64,000 nucleotides of DNA from Armatimonadota bacterium. Lineage in GTDB: Bacteria > Armatimonadota > Zipacnadia > Zipacnadales > UBA11051. A program made the position numbers and the translations under genes. Positions 47,568-57,427 of the stretch are shown here, one piece after another. The notes beneath the pieces are model-generated. The model did no database searches and had not been told where the DNA came from. It saw nothing but the letters and a program-made list of their open reading frames with translations. Location of the stretch: assembly GCA_013178155.1 (NCBI GenBank), contig JABLXH010000012.1:1-64000 (forward strand), given 5' to 3'. Positions within the stretch are counted from its first letter, which is position 1. The number at the start of each line of letters is the position of its first letter.

Positions 47568-49706
47568 ATGACTGACAGCGATCCCTGCCCGGCGTTCCGT
47601 GACCCGAGCTTGCCACCCGCGGAACGAGCACAGGCCCTCATTGCCGCCATGACGCTGGAGGAGAAGGTGTCGCAGATGGTGCACGACGCCTTCGCCATCC
47701 CTCGGCTGGGCATCCCTGCCTACAATTGGTGGAATGAATGTCTGCACGGGGTCGGGCGGGCGGGGGTGGCCACTGTCTTCCCGCAGGCCATCGGTCTGGC
47801 AGCTACCTTCGATACCGACCTGATGTTCCGCGTGGCCACAGCCATCTCGGACGAGGCGCGGGCGAAGCACCATGCGGCGCTGGCGGCTGACGGTGGGTCG
47901 CTGTGGTATTACGGTCTCACTTTCTGGTCGCCAAACATCAACCTCTTTCGTGACCCGCGCTGGGGGCGAGGCCAGGAGACCTACGGTGAGTGCCCGTACC
48001 TGACCGCCCGGCTGGGGGTGCAGTTTGTCCGCGGGTTGCAGGGGGAGGACCCCAGGTATCTCAAGCTGGTCGCCACTCCCAAGCATTTCGCGGTGCACAG
48101 CGGCCCCGAGGCGGAGCGCCACGGCTTTGATGCGGTAGTCAGCCAACGCGATCTGCGCGAGTCATATCTCCCGCACTTCGAGGCCTGTGTTGTCGAGGCC
48201 GGAGCCTGTTCGGTGATGCCCGCCTACAACCGCACCAACGGCGAGGCGTGCGCTGCCAGCCCGACCCTGCTGCAGCGCATCCTGCGCGGGGAATGGGGCT
48301 TTCAGGGCTATGTGGTCTCGGACTGCGGAGCCATTGATGACATCTATCAGCACCACAAGCTGGCCTCCAGCCCGGAGGAGGCGGCGGCTATATCTGTGCG
48401 TGCCGGCTGTGACCTGAACTGCGGTTGCACCTATGGGTCGCTGGTCGCCGCCGTGCAACAGGGGCTCATCACCGAGGCGGAGCTTGACGTCTCATTGCAG
48501 CGACTGCTCGAGGCTCGCCTGCGGCTGGGGATGTTTGACCCGCCCGAGATGGTGCCCTACGCGAGCATCCCGCTGGAGGTCAACGACTGCCCGGCCCACC
48601 GCGAACTGGCGCGTCAGGCGGCGCGAGAGTCGATAGTCATGCTGAAGAACGATGGTTTGCTCCCGCTGACCACCGAGGTGAGGACCCTGGCGGTTATCGG
48701 ACCCAACGCCGATGACGTGGACGTGCTGCTGGGCAACTACAACGGCCTTCCGTCAGTGGCCGTGACACCCTTGCAGGGCCTCATCGAGCGAGCCGGCGAC
48801 ACGATGCGCGTGACCTACGCCCGCGGCTGTGACCTGGTGGGCGAGGATCGCTCCGGCTTCGCCGAGGCCCTGCGGGTGGCCAGCGAGGCCGACGTCGTGG
48901 TGCTGGTGCTGGGCCTCTCGCCACGCCTGGAGGGCGAAGAGGGCGACTCTGACCTCAACCGCAGCGGCGACCGGACGTACATTGACCTGCCGCCGATCCA
49001 GGAGGCCCTGCTGAGAGAAGTGACCGCCGTCGGTAAGCCGGTGGTGCTGGCCCTCACCGGCGGCAGCGCAGTGGCGGTCAACTGGGCCGCGGAGCACGTC
49101 AGCGCCATCCTCGCCACCTGGTACGGCGGCGAGGAGGCTGGGACGGCGCTTGCGGAAGTGCTCTTTGGTGATGTGAACCCTTCGGGGCGGCTGCCGGTGA
49201 CCTTCTACCGCAGCCTGGACCAGCTCCCGCCCTTCAGCGACTACGCCATGGCGGGCCGGACTTACCGCTTCTTTGCGGGCCAGCCGCTCTACCCCTTCGG
49301 CCACGGCCTGAGCTACACCCGCTTCACCTACAGCAACCTGGAGGTGACTCCGGACACCATCGCCGCAGGCGAGTCCGTGCAGGTGACCGTTACCGTGGCC
49401 AACACCGGCGAGCGGGCGGGCGATGAGGTCGTCCAGCTCTATCTCAGCGACGTGGAGGCGTCAGTCCCGGTGCCGCTGCGCCAACTCCAGGGCTTCCAGC
49501 GGGTTCACCTTGAGCCCGGTGAAAGCCGGCGGGTGGTTTTCGCCCTGCAGTCCCGTCAGATGGTCTGCTATGACGACGACGGGCGGCCCTTTGTCGAACC
49601 CGGCAAGTTCACAGTCGCCGTCGGCGGCGGGCAACCGCTGGCGCAGTTCACATCAAGCTTCGTGACGGGGAGCTTCCTCGTTACAGGGGCTCCTCCAGGA
49701 GGTTAG
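47568..49706 (+). CDS. GH3 beta-glucosidase/beta-xylosidase
   Basis: A 712-residue GH3 enzyme with the full layout: TIM-barrel domain beginning MTLEEKVSQMV and NWWNECLHGVGRAG (typical of xylosidase/xyloglucanase members), TPKHFAVHSG, and the nucleophile Asp252 in GYVVSDCGAI. The alpha/beta-sandwich domain (IVMLKNDGLLPL, NPSGRLPVTFYRS) follows, then a C-terminal fibronectin-III-like domain (GDEVVQLYLSDVE). No signal peptide, so it cleaves imported oligosaccharides. It ends the operon and its 3' end overlaps the convergent GH38 gene by 26 bases. Confidence 0.92.
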   Translation: MTDSDPCPAFRDPSLPPAERAQALIAAMTLEEKVSQMVHDAFAIPRLGIPAYNWWNECLHGVGRAGVATVFPQAIGLAATFDTDLMFRVATAISDEARAKHHAALAADGGSLWYYGLTFWSPNINLFRDPRWGRGQETYGECPYLTARLGVQFVRGLQGEDPRYLKLVATPKHFAVHSGPEAERHGFDAVVSQRDLRESYLPHFEACVVEAGACSVMPAYNRTNGEACAASPTLLQRILRGEWGFQGYVVSDCGAIDDIYQHHKLASSPEEAAAISVRAGCDLNCGCTYGSLVAAVQQGLITEAELDVSLQRLLEARLRLGMFDPPEMVPYASIPLEVNDCPAHRELARQAARESIVMLKNDGLLPLTTEVRTLAVIGPNADDVDVLLGNYNGLPSVAVTPLQGLIERAGDTMRVTYARGCDLVGEDRSGFAEALRVASEADVVVLVLGLSPRLEGEEGDSDLNRSGDRTYIDLPPIQEALLREVTAVGKPVVLALTGGSAVAVNWAAEHVSAILATWYGGEEAGTALAEVLFGDVNPSGRLPVTFYRSLDQLPPFSDYAMAGRTYRFFAGQPLYPFGHGLSYTRFTYSNLEVTPDTIAAGESVQVTVTVANTGERAGDEVVQLYLSDVEASVPVPLRQLQGFQRVHLEPGESRRVVFALQSRQMVCYDDDGRPFVEPGKFTVAVGGGQPLAQFTSSFVTGSFLVTGAPPGG

Positions 49707-52164
49707 CCTCGGTCACGGTCCTCTCCTTCGGGTCCACCCGCAGGGTCTTGATCTCGAAGGCGCCGAGGGCGACCTTCTGTTTCAGGCCCAGCGCGGGGAG
49801 GCTCAGTGTCGTGGTGCGCTTCTGGCCGGTTGGCTCGAAGAGCCGCACCACCAGCGCCTGGCCGTCCTGTGACCGCTTCACCGCTGTCACCTGCACCGTC
49901 TTGTCGCTCAGCGTCACCAGCGGCAGCGGTGCCTCGCCCTGACCCGACGGGAAGAAGGACAGGGCCATTGGCTTTTCGTTGTGCGCCAGCGCCTCGCGGT
50001 CCACCGCCGCCAGACGCTCCGCCACCGGACCGCCGTTCAGCCAGAAGTGATATAGCCGCTCGCCCTGGTCCATGCGCGGGGTGAAGCGGTGCTGCGGCAC
50101 CACGGGCCGGTCGCCGATGGGGTGGGCAGCATAGGCCGGGGAGCGCAGCAGCGTCATGCGCAGGCCTGCGGGTGAGCAGTCGGAGCCGTAGACCCCATCG
50201 TTGATGCAGGTCAGGGCGCGCTCGCCGTCAGCGATGACGGCAGTCCACTTCTGCGCCACCGCCTCGTCACCATTGGCGGGCAGTTCGCCGACGCCATAGG
50301 CCACCTGGCCCACATACCGCAGTTCCTGACCCGCCACCGGGAAGCCGAGCTTCAGCAGCCGGTTCTTCTCCGCCCATTGCACCCGCGCCTCGACCTCGAT
50401 CTCTGTGCCGTGCCTGGGCAGCTTGTAGCGCAGCAGCAGGAACGAGTGGTTGTACCGGAAGCCGGCCTCCACGACGGTCCGCACCTCGCCGTCCTCGATG
50501 ATGCGCACCGGCGGCAGCGTCTTGGCGCGTACTCGCGCGAAACGAGCGCTGTCCTTAGGGTTGAGCAGCTCGAATTTTCCGACGATGTTGCCGTAGCCGT
50601 GCACCAGCATTCCCCACGGGTCCTCGTCGTCGGCCATCACCAGGGCTTCGCAGGGGCCGCTGACATGGCTGACCCCGTCCACCGCGTATTCCTCCAGCCA
50701 CCCGGTGCGACGGTTGATGGTGACACTGAGCCGATCGGTGCGGAAAGTGAAGGTGTCACCATCGTCGGGGAACTGCGGCGGCGCGGGCCGGGCGGGAAGC
50801 ACCTCGAAGCGGCAGTCGAAGCGGTTCATCTGCGAGGGCTTCAGCTCGGCCCGGAAGGCCATGCGCTTCCGCCAGTCCAGGTTCAGGTTGCCGTCCTCCT
50901 TCTCCAACTGCCCGGGCAGAAGGCGGTTGCCCTGGTAGACATGCGGGATGGTGAAAGTCTCGCTCCAGTTGAAATCCGCGAGTTGGAACTCGCACTCGAC
51001 GATGGTCTCCACCGGGTACGGATGCGGGTTGTAGACCAGCACCGGCACCTCGCCCTCCGTCGCTTTCGGTTGCCCCGAGGCGAGAGCGAAGAAGGCCCGG
51101 GCCTTGGCGCGCGACACCAGCTCCAGCCCATGGTCCAGGAGGCGCAGGGAGGTCTCTTCCACCGGCTGGATGGATGAGCCGGGGAGAATGTCATGGAACT
51201 CAGCCGTCAGCAGGTCACGCTCGGCCTCCTCCAGTTCTGCCCCCGGGTAAGCCATCAAGCCCTGCAGCCACGCCGAGGCGGCCATCTTTTCGAGAGCGTA
51301 GAGCTCGTTCTCCAGTTGGCGGTGCTTCTGCTTGAGCCGCACCTGCGAGGTGTAGCAGCCGACGGCCCAGGGGTTCAGGTCGCGCTCTACCCGCGGCATC
51401 TCGACCTGCTTTGACCGCACCTCCGCCCAATACGCCTCGGGCGTGGAGTGGATGATCTCGTGGTCCTGGACTTCGGCAATGAGCTCGGTCAGGGCCTGCA
51501 GGTCCTGGCGCGACGGCCCACCGCCGTGGTTGCCCACACCCCACAGGACGATGCCGACGGGATCTTGGGGGTAGGTCTGCAGCCAGCGCTCGACTTTCTC
51601 CCGCGCCCCGCCCAGAGGCGAGTTGTAGTGCCAGACGCGGTGGGCCATGATCTCCGAGCCATCGTAACCCACCCAACGAAAGCGGTCGGCGGGCAGTTCA
51701 CAGTCGGCCTGGCCGGGGCGGCAGAAGATGTAGCTGTCATAGCCGCACTTGGCCAGAATCTGCACCAGGCCCTGGGTATGACCAAAGGGGTCGAGGTTGA
51801 TGGCCGTGCGGGGTCGCACACCGAACTTCTCGTGGAAATAGGCCAAGCCGCTCAGGGCCTGGCGCACGAAGGACTCCCCGCTGGGCATGTTGCAGTCCGG
51901 TTGCAGATGCCAGCCCCCCATCACGTGCCATTGCCCGCGCTTCACCAGGCGCCTGATACGCCGGAAGAGGGCCGGCTCGTACTCCTCGACCCAGCGGTAG
52001 AGAATGCTCTCGTTGTGGCAGAAGACAAAGCCGGGGAACTCCTCGCACAGGTCGGCAGCGGTTCGGAAGGTGGATATGGCCTCGGCGGCCCCTTCCTCCC
52101 ATTCCCACTGCCAGACCGGATCGAGGTGGGCGTTGCAGATCAGATGGACGCGCGGTCCGGGCAT
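49681..52164 (-). CDS. GH38 alpha-mannosidase
   Basis: An 827-residue GH38 enzyme. The zinc site and nucleophile region are visible: CNAHLDPVWQWEWEEG (His13, Asp15), GGWHLQPDCNMPSGE, and INLDPFGHTQG with nucleophile Asp125. A three-helix-bundle middle domain (LLTAEFHDILPGSSIQPVEE, with a metal His) and C-terminal beta-sandwiches follow. It hydrolyses alpha-mannosides, probably in the cytoplasm as no signal peptide is present. Start ATG 52164, 42 bases after the isomerase gene; both are one transcript. Confidence 0.92.
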   Translation of the reverse strand: MPGPRVHLICNAHLDPVWQWEWEEGAAEAISTFRTAADLCEEFPGFVFCHNESILYRWVEEYEPALFRRIRRLVKRGQWHVMGGWHLQPDCNMPSGESFVRQALSGLAYFHEKFGVRPRTAINLDPFGHTQGLVQILAKCGYDSYIFCRPGQADCELPADRFRWVGYDGSEIMAHRVWHYNSPLGGAREKVERWLQTYPQDPVGIVLWGVGNHGGGPSRQDLQALTELIAEVQDHEIIHSTPEAYWAEVRSKQVEMPRVERDLNPWAVGCYTSQVRLKQKHRQLENELYALEKMAASAWLQGLMAYPGAELEEAERDLLTAEFHDILPGSSIQPVEETSLRLLDHGLELVSRAKARAFFALASGQPKATEGEVPVLVYNPHPYPVETIVECEFQLADFNWSETFTIPHVYQGNRLLPGQLEKEDGNLNLDWRKRMAFRAELKPSQMNRFDCRFEVLPARPAPPQFPDDGDTFTFRTDRLSVTINRRTGWLEEYAVDGVSHVSGPCEALVMADDEDPWGMLVHGYGNIVGKFELLNPKDSARFARVRAKTLPPVRIIEDGEVRTVVEAGFRYNHSFLLLRYKLPRHGTEIEVEARVQWAEKNRLLKLGFPVAGQELRYVGQVAYGVGELPANGDEAVAQKWTAVIADGERALTCINDGVYGSDCSPAGLRMTLLRSPAYAAHPIGDRPVVPQHRFTPRMDQGERLYHFWLNGGPVAERLAAVDREALAHNEKPMALSFFPSGQGEAPLPLVTLSDKTVQVTAVKRSQDGQALVVRLFEPTGQKRTTTLSLPALGLKQKVALGAFEIKTLRVDPKERTVTEANLLEEPL

Positions 52165-52206
52165 GTCAGGTGCCTCCGTCAGAGGTCAGCGGTCGTCAGG
52201 CGTTAA

Positions 52207-52974
52207 TCAGTCCACGATCCCCAGCTTCCGCAGGTGTGCGGCGCAGGCGGCCACGTTGGCCTCCATGGCCTCAACGGTATCTGCCGAGCCGGCCACACCC
52301 TCCAGCTCCAGCGTGTAGGGACCGCTGAAGTTCACCGTCTGGAGCACGGCGTGCAGAGCTGCGTAGTCCACGATCCCCTCACCCAGGTTGGGGAAAGTGG
52401 GGTCCTTGTAGCCGCCGGTGGTGTCCTTGGCGTGGATGCTGCGGATGAAGGGCAGGGCCTTCTTGGCTTCCTCGACTACATCCACATTCTCGTTGTAGTA
52501 GTAGACGTTCGCCGTATCCAGGTTCCAGCCCACCGCCGGATGCCGGACGGCGCTGAAGACCGCCAGCGCCTTGTCGCCGTTCTCACTAAGGTCCTCGTGG
52601 GTCTCCATGGCGACGAACAGCCCGCGGGACTCGGCGATGTCGCCCACCTGGCGGATCAGCTCATAGGCCCGCTCCAGCGGCATGTCACCAGCATGGAAGC
52701 TGACGAAGTGCCCGCGGGCGCCCAGGTCGGCGGCCATATCATTGTAACGGCCGAACTGTTCCAGCAGGTCGTCCTGAGCGAGGCTCACCGGGGTGTGGGT
52801 GGTCATGACCTGCAGCCCATGCGGCCCCAGCAGGTCCTGGATCTGAGTTACGCTCTGATCGAGCCTGAGCACGATTTCCACATACCTGATTCCGAGCGCC
52901 GCTACGCGGTCCAGGGGGAGTTGCGGCCGGTCAACGTAGTTGATGCGGTGGGACAGGGGGTTCGCCACAGCCAT
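52207..52974 (-). CDS. Xylose-isomerase-like TIM-barrel protein (sugar epimerase/isomerase)
   Basis: A 255-residue AP-endonuclease-2 fold protein. Strand ends supply the metal ligands typical of sugar epimerases: VAMETHEDLSENG (Glu), VGWNLDTANVYYY (Asp), SIHAKDTTGGY (His), YTLELEG (Glu). It would interconvert keto-sugars. ATG 52974 is set by GAGAGG four bases upstream; the frame remains open to 54078 by chance. It precedes the GH38 gene and is divergent from the DUF4091 gene, sharing a 156-base intergenic region. Confidence 0.82.
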   Translation of the reverse strand: MAVANPLSHRINYVDRPQLPLDRVAALGIRYVEIVLRLDQSVTQIQDLLGPHGLQVMTTHTPVSLAQDDLLEQFGRYNDMAADLGARGHFVSFHAGDMPLERAYELIRQVGDIAESRGLFVAMETHEDLSENGDKALAVFSAVRHPAVGWNLDTANVYYYNENVDVVEEAKKALPFIRSIHAKDTTGGYKDPTFPNLGEGIVDYAALHAVLQTVNFSGPYTLELEGVAGSADTVEAMEANVAACAAHLRKLGIVD

Positions 52975-53130
52975 CGTCCTCTCGGGCCGAAGCCCTGGTC
53001 TGGGGTGCTGGCCGGCATAGTTCGGCGTCGAGCGAGCATTCCCTTGTTGGCCGGGAGAGTTCCTGCGGAGGTCTGCCCGGCACCCGGCGCGAAGAACGCG
53101 GCAACGCTGTTGGTCGAGGGAGTGAGTGCC

Positions 53131-56076
53131 GTGACACGCCGCCTGCTGCTTGCGCTGGTGTCTTTGGCCGTCCTGTGCACCCCGGTCCTGGCTGCCGGGG
53201 GGCTTCTGGTCAACCCCGACTTCTCTGAACGGGCGGAGGGCGACGCCCAAGGGCCTGCGGCCTGGACGCTTCCCGATAGCGACCCCCCGGTATACGCTGT
53301 GGTGGACGATGACGGCTACAGCGGGGCCCATTCGCTGCGCTATACGGCGCGGGCTGCGGGACCAGCCGAAGCTGTAACCCAGACGATCGCGTGTTCCGCC
53401 AACACCGACTACGTGCTGACTGCGGCCCTGAAGTGTGATGGCACTGTCCGGCCGCTGGTTCGGGTGTTCGCGCCTGACCTCGACCGCGAGGCGGTGCGGA
53501 TCGTGGGCCGCGGTGACGATAGCTGGCAGTTGTTCGTGGCGGACTTCAACAGCGGCGCCGCCACGAGGCTGCGGGTTGAGCTCTATGGGGACCACACGAT
53601 CCTGGAGACCGGCCAGGCCGTGGTGGGCACCTCGGGCCTGGACGACGTGCAGATCTACGCCGCTGCTGACGTACCCGAAGCCATCCGGCCAGCGGACCCC
53701 TTTGTCGCTCCAGGACCGAACATCGCCCTGGGCAAGCCTTACGCCCTGCGCCCGGCGCCCAACTACAGCTATTGCACGGACGAAGGGGACAGCACGCAGC
53801 TCACCGATGGCGAGCGCACCGTAGGGTACTTCTGGGTCCAGAAGACGACGGTCGGCTGGACCCGTGGCGCTCCGGTCATCATCACGGTGAACCTGGGGCA
53901 GGTGGAGCCCATTGCGGGCGTGTCCTATAACACGGCGGCCGGAGTAGCTGGTGTGGCCTGGCCCAGCAACATCCTGGTGATGGTCAGCGACGATGGCCAG
54001 AGCTGGACCCTGGCCGGGGACCTGATGCTGCTGGCCACCGAGCAGGGCATGCCGGCACCGGACCAGTATGCTGTCCATCGTTTCGCCACCGACGCGCTAC
54101 GCACCCGCGGCCGCTACGTAAGCTTCGCCATCGACTCCCCGCAGTACATTTTCTGCGATGAGATAGAGGTCTACCGGGGCTCCGACGAGCTGTTGGCCGT
54201 GGAACCGCCGGGACAGAGAGTGGACGACCCCGCCAAGCTCTTCCAGTCGCTGCGCATGCGCAACGCAGTAGTCCTGCGACTGCGTACCGACCTGAGCGCT
54301 GCGCGGGAGTCGATCACGCAGACGCAGTCCCTCGATGAGGGTACGCGCCGACAACTCGAAGCCCGCGCCGATGAGCTGGCGCAACGGATCACGGCGCTGC
54401 CGTCGGAGACGGGTGCGGACCTGCAGACCATCTTCCCCATGAATGAGCTGCAGGCGGAGATCTACGCCCTGCACGCGCCTCTGCACCGGGCCCGGGGGCT
54501 GTCGGGGGTCGTGGCCTGGCAGAAGGGCCGCTGGGACCCACTGGAGCCCACCGAGGCTCCCGCGGAGCGTCCCCCCCTGCCTGAGCTCAACATTGCCATG
54601 ATGCGGCGGGAATACCGGGCGGAGGCGTTCTGTGTCACAAACTGCACTGACGAGCCACTGACACTCACGGTCAACATTGTGGGCCTGCCGGGAGGGCGCA
54701 ACCCCAGCTACGTCAAGCTGCGGGAGGTGCTCTTCACCGACACGCGCGAGATGCGGCCCATCGCGGCCGCGCTGCCAGAGGCGCGACAGAGCGCCCTGGG
54801 GTACAAGGTCTCACTGCCGGCCGGCATGACGCGCCAACTCTGGGTCGAACTGCGGCCGCTGGACCTGGATGCTGGCGAGTATCGGGGCCAGGTGACCCTC
54901 CAGACCGACGGCAGCGACGCCGGTCTGGTTGTCCCCCTGACGCTGAAGCTCTACCCTCTGGATTTCCCCTCTCTGCCCTCGGTGTCTGTCGGAGGCTGGG
55001 ATTACCTGAACGGTGGTGGCGCCTATGACGCAGGGTCCGGCAACATGGCGGCACTGATCGAGACCCTCACGGAGCACTACGTGGACACCCCCTGGGGCAC
55101 GGCCGCGGTGCAGCCCAACAACGTGCAGTTTGGGCCGGAGGGTGAACTGCTCCAGGTGAGCTTCGACAACTGGGACGAGTGGGTTGGCAAGTGGCCCGGC
55201 GCCCGGCATTATGCGGTCTTTCTGGCCGAGGACAGGCATTTCTACGGTGAGGTCATCGGCACGCCACGGTTCAACCGCATGGTCGGCGAGTGGATCACGG
55301 CCTGGGTGGAGCACATGGACACCCAGGGGCTGCGCCCGGAACAGCTCTTGCTGCTCATCTACGACGAGCCCGGGCTGGCGGAGGGCCCGGCCAATGACAT
55401 CATCGCGGCCTGGGGCAACGCCATCAATGCCGCTCAGCCGGGCGTCGTGGTCTGGGAAGACCCCTGCTATGAGGACCCGGCACAGGTCAAGCCGGCGGTC
55501 TTTGCCGCTTGCGACGCCCTGTGTCCCAATATGTTCCACTGGATGAACTACGGCAAGGGCTTCCAGGACTTCTACCTGCCCCAGCAGGCCGCCGGCAAGG
55601 ACCTCTACTTCTACTCCTGCTCAGGTCCGGGCAAGCTTCTGGACCCCATCTACTACCACCGTGCCCAGTTCTGGTGGGCGCTGCAGACCCGGGCGAGGGG
55701 GTCGTTCTACTGGGCCTTCGGCGACGAGGGTGGCGGAAGCTCGTTTCGGGCCTACACGCAGGGCCGGACGCAGTACTCGCCGCTGTTTATCACGCCCACG
55801 GAGGTGGTGACGGGGAAGCACATGGAGGCCATCCGCGAGGGGGCGCAGGACTACGAGTACTTCGGCATGCTGCGGGCGCGGGTGGCCGAACTCGAGCAGC
55901 AGGGCGTTTCAACGCCACTGGTGGTCGAGGCGAAGGCGCTTCTGCAGGACTTGCCCGTGCAGGTGACCAGCCGCCTGAGCAGCGGCGCGGCCACGTGGCA
56001 CCAGCCGGACAAGGACCGCGACTTCATGGATGCTGCGCGGCTGCAGGCGCTGGAGATGTTGGCGCGGCTGCAATAG
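53131..56076 (+). CDS. Secreted DUF4091/GH123-like glycosidase with discoidin-like modules
   Basis: A 981-residue protein starting at GTG 53131 (GAGGGAG eight bases upstream), with signal peptide MTRRLLLALVSLAVLCTPVLA. Residues 25-190 are a carbohydrate-binding-like sandwich; 190-370 an F5/8-type discoidin-like module (NIALGKPYALRPAPNYSYC); 370-480 a helical linker; 480-640 Ig-like sandwiches. The last 330 residues are a DUF4091 catalytic barrel, related to GH123 N-acetylgalactosaminidases, with LLLIYDEPGLAEGP (Asp-Glu pair) and RGSFYWAFGDEGGG. It works outside the cytoplasm on a complex glycan. Confidence 0.82.
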   Translation: MTRRLLLALVSLAVLCTPVLAAGGLLVNPDFSERAEGDAQGPAAWTLPDSDPPVYAVVDDDGYSGAHSLRYTARAAGPAEAVTQTIACSANTDYVLTAALKCDGTVRPLVRVFAPDLDREAVRIVGRGDDSWQLFVADFNSGAATRLRVELYGDHTILETGQAVVGTSGLDDVQIYAAADVPEAIRPADPFVAPGPNIALGKPYALRPAPNYSYCTDEGDSTQLTDGERTVGYFWVQKTTVGWTRGAPVIITVNLGQVEPIAGVSYNTAAGVAGVAWPSNILVMVSDDGQSWTLAGDLMLLATEQGMPAPDQYAVHRFATDALRTRGRYVSFAIDSPQYIFCDEIEVYRGSDELLAVEPPGQRVDDPAKLFQSLRMRNAVVLRLRTDLSAARESITQTQSLDEGTRRQLEARADELAQRITALPSETGADLQTIFPMNELQAEIYALHAPLHRARGLSGVVAWQKGRWDPLEPTEAPAERPPLPELNIAMMRREYRAEAFCVTNCTDEPLTLTVNIVGLPGGRNPSYVKLREVLFTDTREMRPIAAALPEARQSALGYKVSLPAGMTRQLWVELRPLDLDAGEYRGQVTLQTDGSDAGLVVPLTLKLYPLDFPSLPSVSVGGWDYLNGGGAYDAGSGNMAALIETLTEHYVDTPWGTAAVQPNNVQFGPEGELLQVSFDNWDEWVGKWPGARHYAVFLAEDRHFYGEVIGTPRFNRMVGEWITAWVEHMDTQGLRPEQLLLLIYDEPGLAEGPANDIIAAWGNAINAAQPGVVVWEDPCYEDPAQVKPAVFAACDALCPNMFHWMNYGKGFQDFYLPQQAAGKDLYFYSCSGPGKLLDPIYYHRAQFWWALQTRARGSFYWAFGDEGGGSSFRAYTQGRTQYSPLFITPTEVVTGKHMEAIREGAQDYEYFGMLRARVAELEQQGVSTPLVVEAKALLQDLPVQVTSRLSSGAATWHQPDKDRDFMDAARLQALEMLARLQ

Positions 56077-56093
56077 GTGAGGAGCGAAGGGCG

Positions 56094-57425
56094 ATGTCTT
56101 ACCATGGTGTTCCCAAATCCAATGCACTCTACGAGCGCGCGCTGGAGCTGATTCCCGGCGGTACCCAGCTTTTCTCGCGCCGTGCGGACCGGTTCATCCC
56201 CGGTCTGTCACCCATGTATGTGGACCACGCCGAGGGGGTCGACGTGGTGGACCTGGACGGCAACCACTACCTGGACTTCGGCATGGGCTGTGGGCCCGTC
56301 ATTTTGGGCCATTGCTACCCGGCCGTGAACGAGGCGGTCATCGCCCAGGCGCGGAAGGGCAACTGCTTCACCGCCAACGACCCCCTGGAGGTGGCGCTGG
56401 CCGAGCTGCTGGTTGAGTTAGTGCCGTGCGCAGAGATGGTGCGCTTCTTCAAGACGGGCGGAGAGACCAATGCGGCCGCGATCCGGATCGCCCGGGGGGT
56501 CACAGGGCGCCAGGTCGTGGCCTTCTGCGGTTACCACGGCTGGCATGACTGGTATCTGGCGGCCAACCTGGCGGACCCCAACACGCTGAACTCCCACCTG
56601 CTGCCCGGTCTGGACACGCGGGGCGTTCCCGCGGCCCTGAAGGGCACCGCCATTCCCTTTGAGTACAACAACCTGGACTCGCTGCGCGCGGTGCTGGAGG
56701 CTCGCCGTGGCGAGGTCGCGTGCGTGATCATGGAGGCCTGCCGGTCCAAACAGCCGGAACCGGGCTTTCTGGAGGGTGTCCGTGACCTGGCGCACGACCA
56801 CGGGGCTCTGCTTATCTTTGATGAGATTGTCACCGGGTTTCGGATGGCCCTCGGTGGAGCCCAGCAGTACTTCGGGGTGGAGCCGGACCTCGCGACGTTT
56901 GCCAAGGCGCTGTCCAACGGCTACCCGCTGGGGGCGGTGTGCGGCCGGCGCGAGGTGATGAGCGAGGCCGCCAGCATGTTCATCAGCAGCACCTATTTCA
57001 GCGACTCGATCGGCCTTGCAGCCGGGCTGGCCACGGTCACGGAACTGCGCGACAAGCCGGTACTGGCGCATGTCTGGGCCATGGGACAGCTACTCCAGGA
57101 GGGCCTGACCTCGTTGGCGGCGCAGCATGGTGTGGCCTTCCACTGCGAAGGCTATCCGCCGGTCATGCACCTCGGCTTCGACGAACCTGATGAGCAGCTC
57201 CGCATCGTGATGACCACGGTGTACCTGCAGGAGTTGGTCAAGGGCGGCATCATGAGCTTGATGGGAGCCTATCTCTCCTACTCCCACCAGCCGGAGCACA
57301 TCGCAGCTTATCTGGCCGCGGCGGAAAGAGGCCTGGTGGCGGTCAGAGAGGGGCTGGACCGGGGAGACCTGGCGGACAGAGTCGAGGCCGGACTGTGGGG
57401 GTCACACTTCCGGCGCCTGGTATAG
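56094..57425 (+). CDS. Class III aminotransferase, glutamate-1-semialdehyde aminomutase-like
   Basis: A 443-residue PLP enzyme: ERALELIPGGTQLFSRR is the GSA-aminomutase-like opening, VRFFKTGGETNAAAIRIAR binds cofactor phosphate, GYHGWHDWY stacks on PLP, IFDEIVTGFRM supplies Asp243, and TFAKALSNGYPLG the Schiff-base Lys271. True HemL is about 430 residues and has SGTEA where this has TGGETN, so an amino-sugar or other aminotransferase is more likely than tetrapyrrole synthesis. It starts 17 bases after the DUF4091 gene and converges with the prenyltransferase gene two bases apart. Confidence 0.82.
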   Translation: MSYHGVPKSNALYERALELIPGGTQLFSRRADRFIPGLSPMYVDHAEGVDVVDLDGNHYLDFGMGCGPVILGHCYPAVNEAVIAQARKGNCFTANDPLEVALAELLVELVPCAEMVRFFKTGGETNAAAIRIARGVTGRQVVAFCGYHGWHDWYLAANLADPNTLNSHLLPGLDTRGVPAALKGTAIPFEYNNLDSLRAVLEARRGEVACVIMEACRSKQPEPGFLEGVRDLAHDHGALLIFDEIVTGFRMALGGAQQYFGVEPDLATFAKALSNGYPLGAVCGRREVMSEAASMFISSTYFSDSIGLAAGLATVTELRDKPVLAHVWAMGQLLQEGLTSLAAQHGVAFHCEGYPPVMHLGFDEPDEQLRIVMTTVYLQELVKGGIMSLMGAYLSYSHQPEHIAAYLAAAERGLVAVREGLDRGDLADRVEAGLWGSHFRRLV

Positions 57426-57427
57426 GG

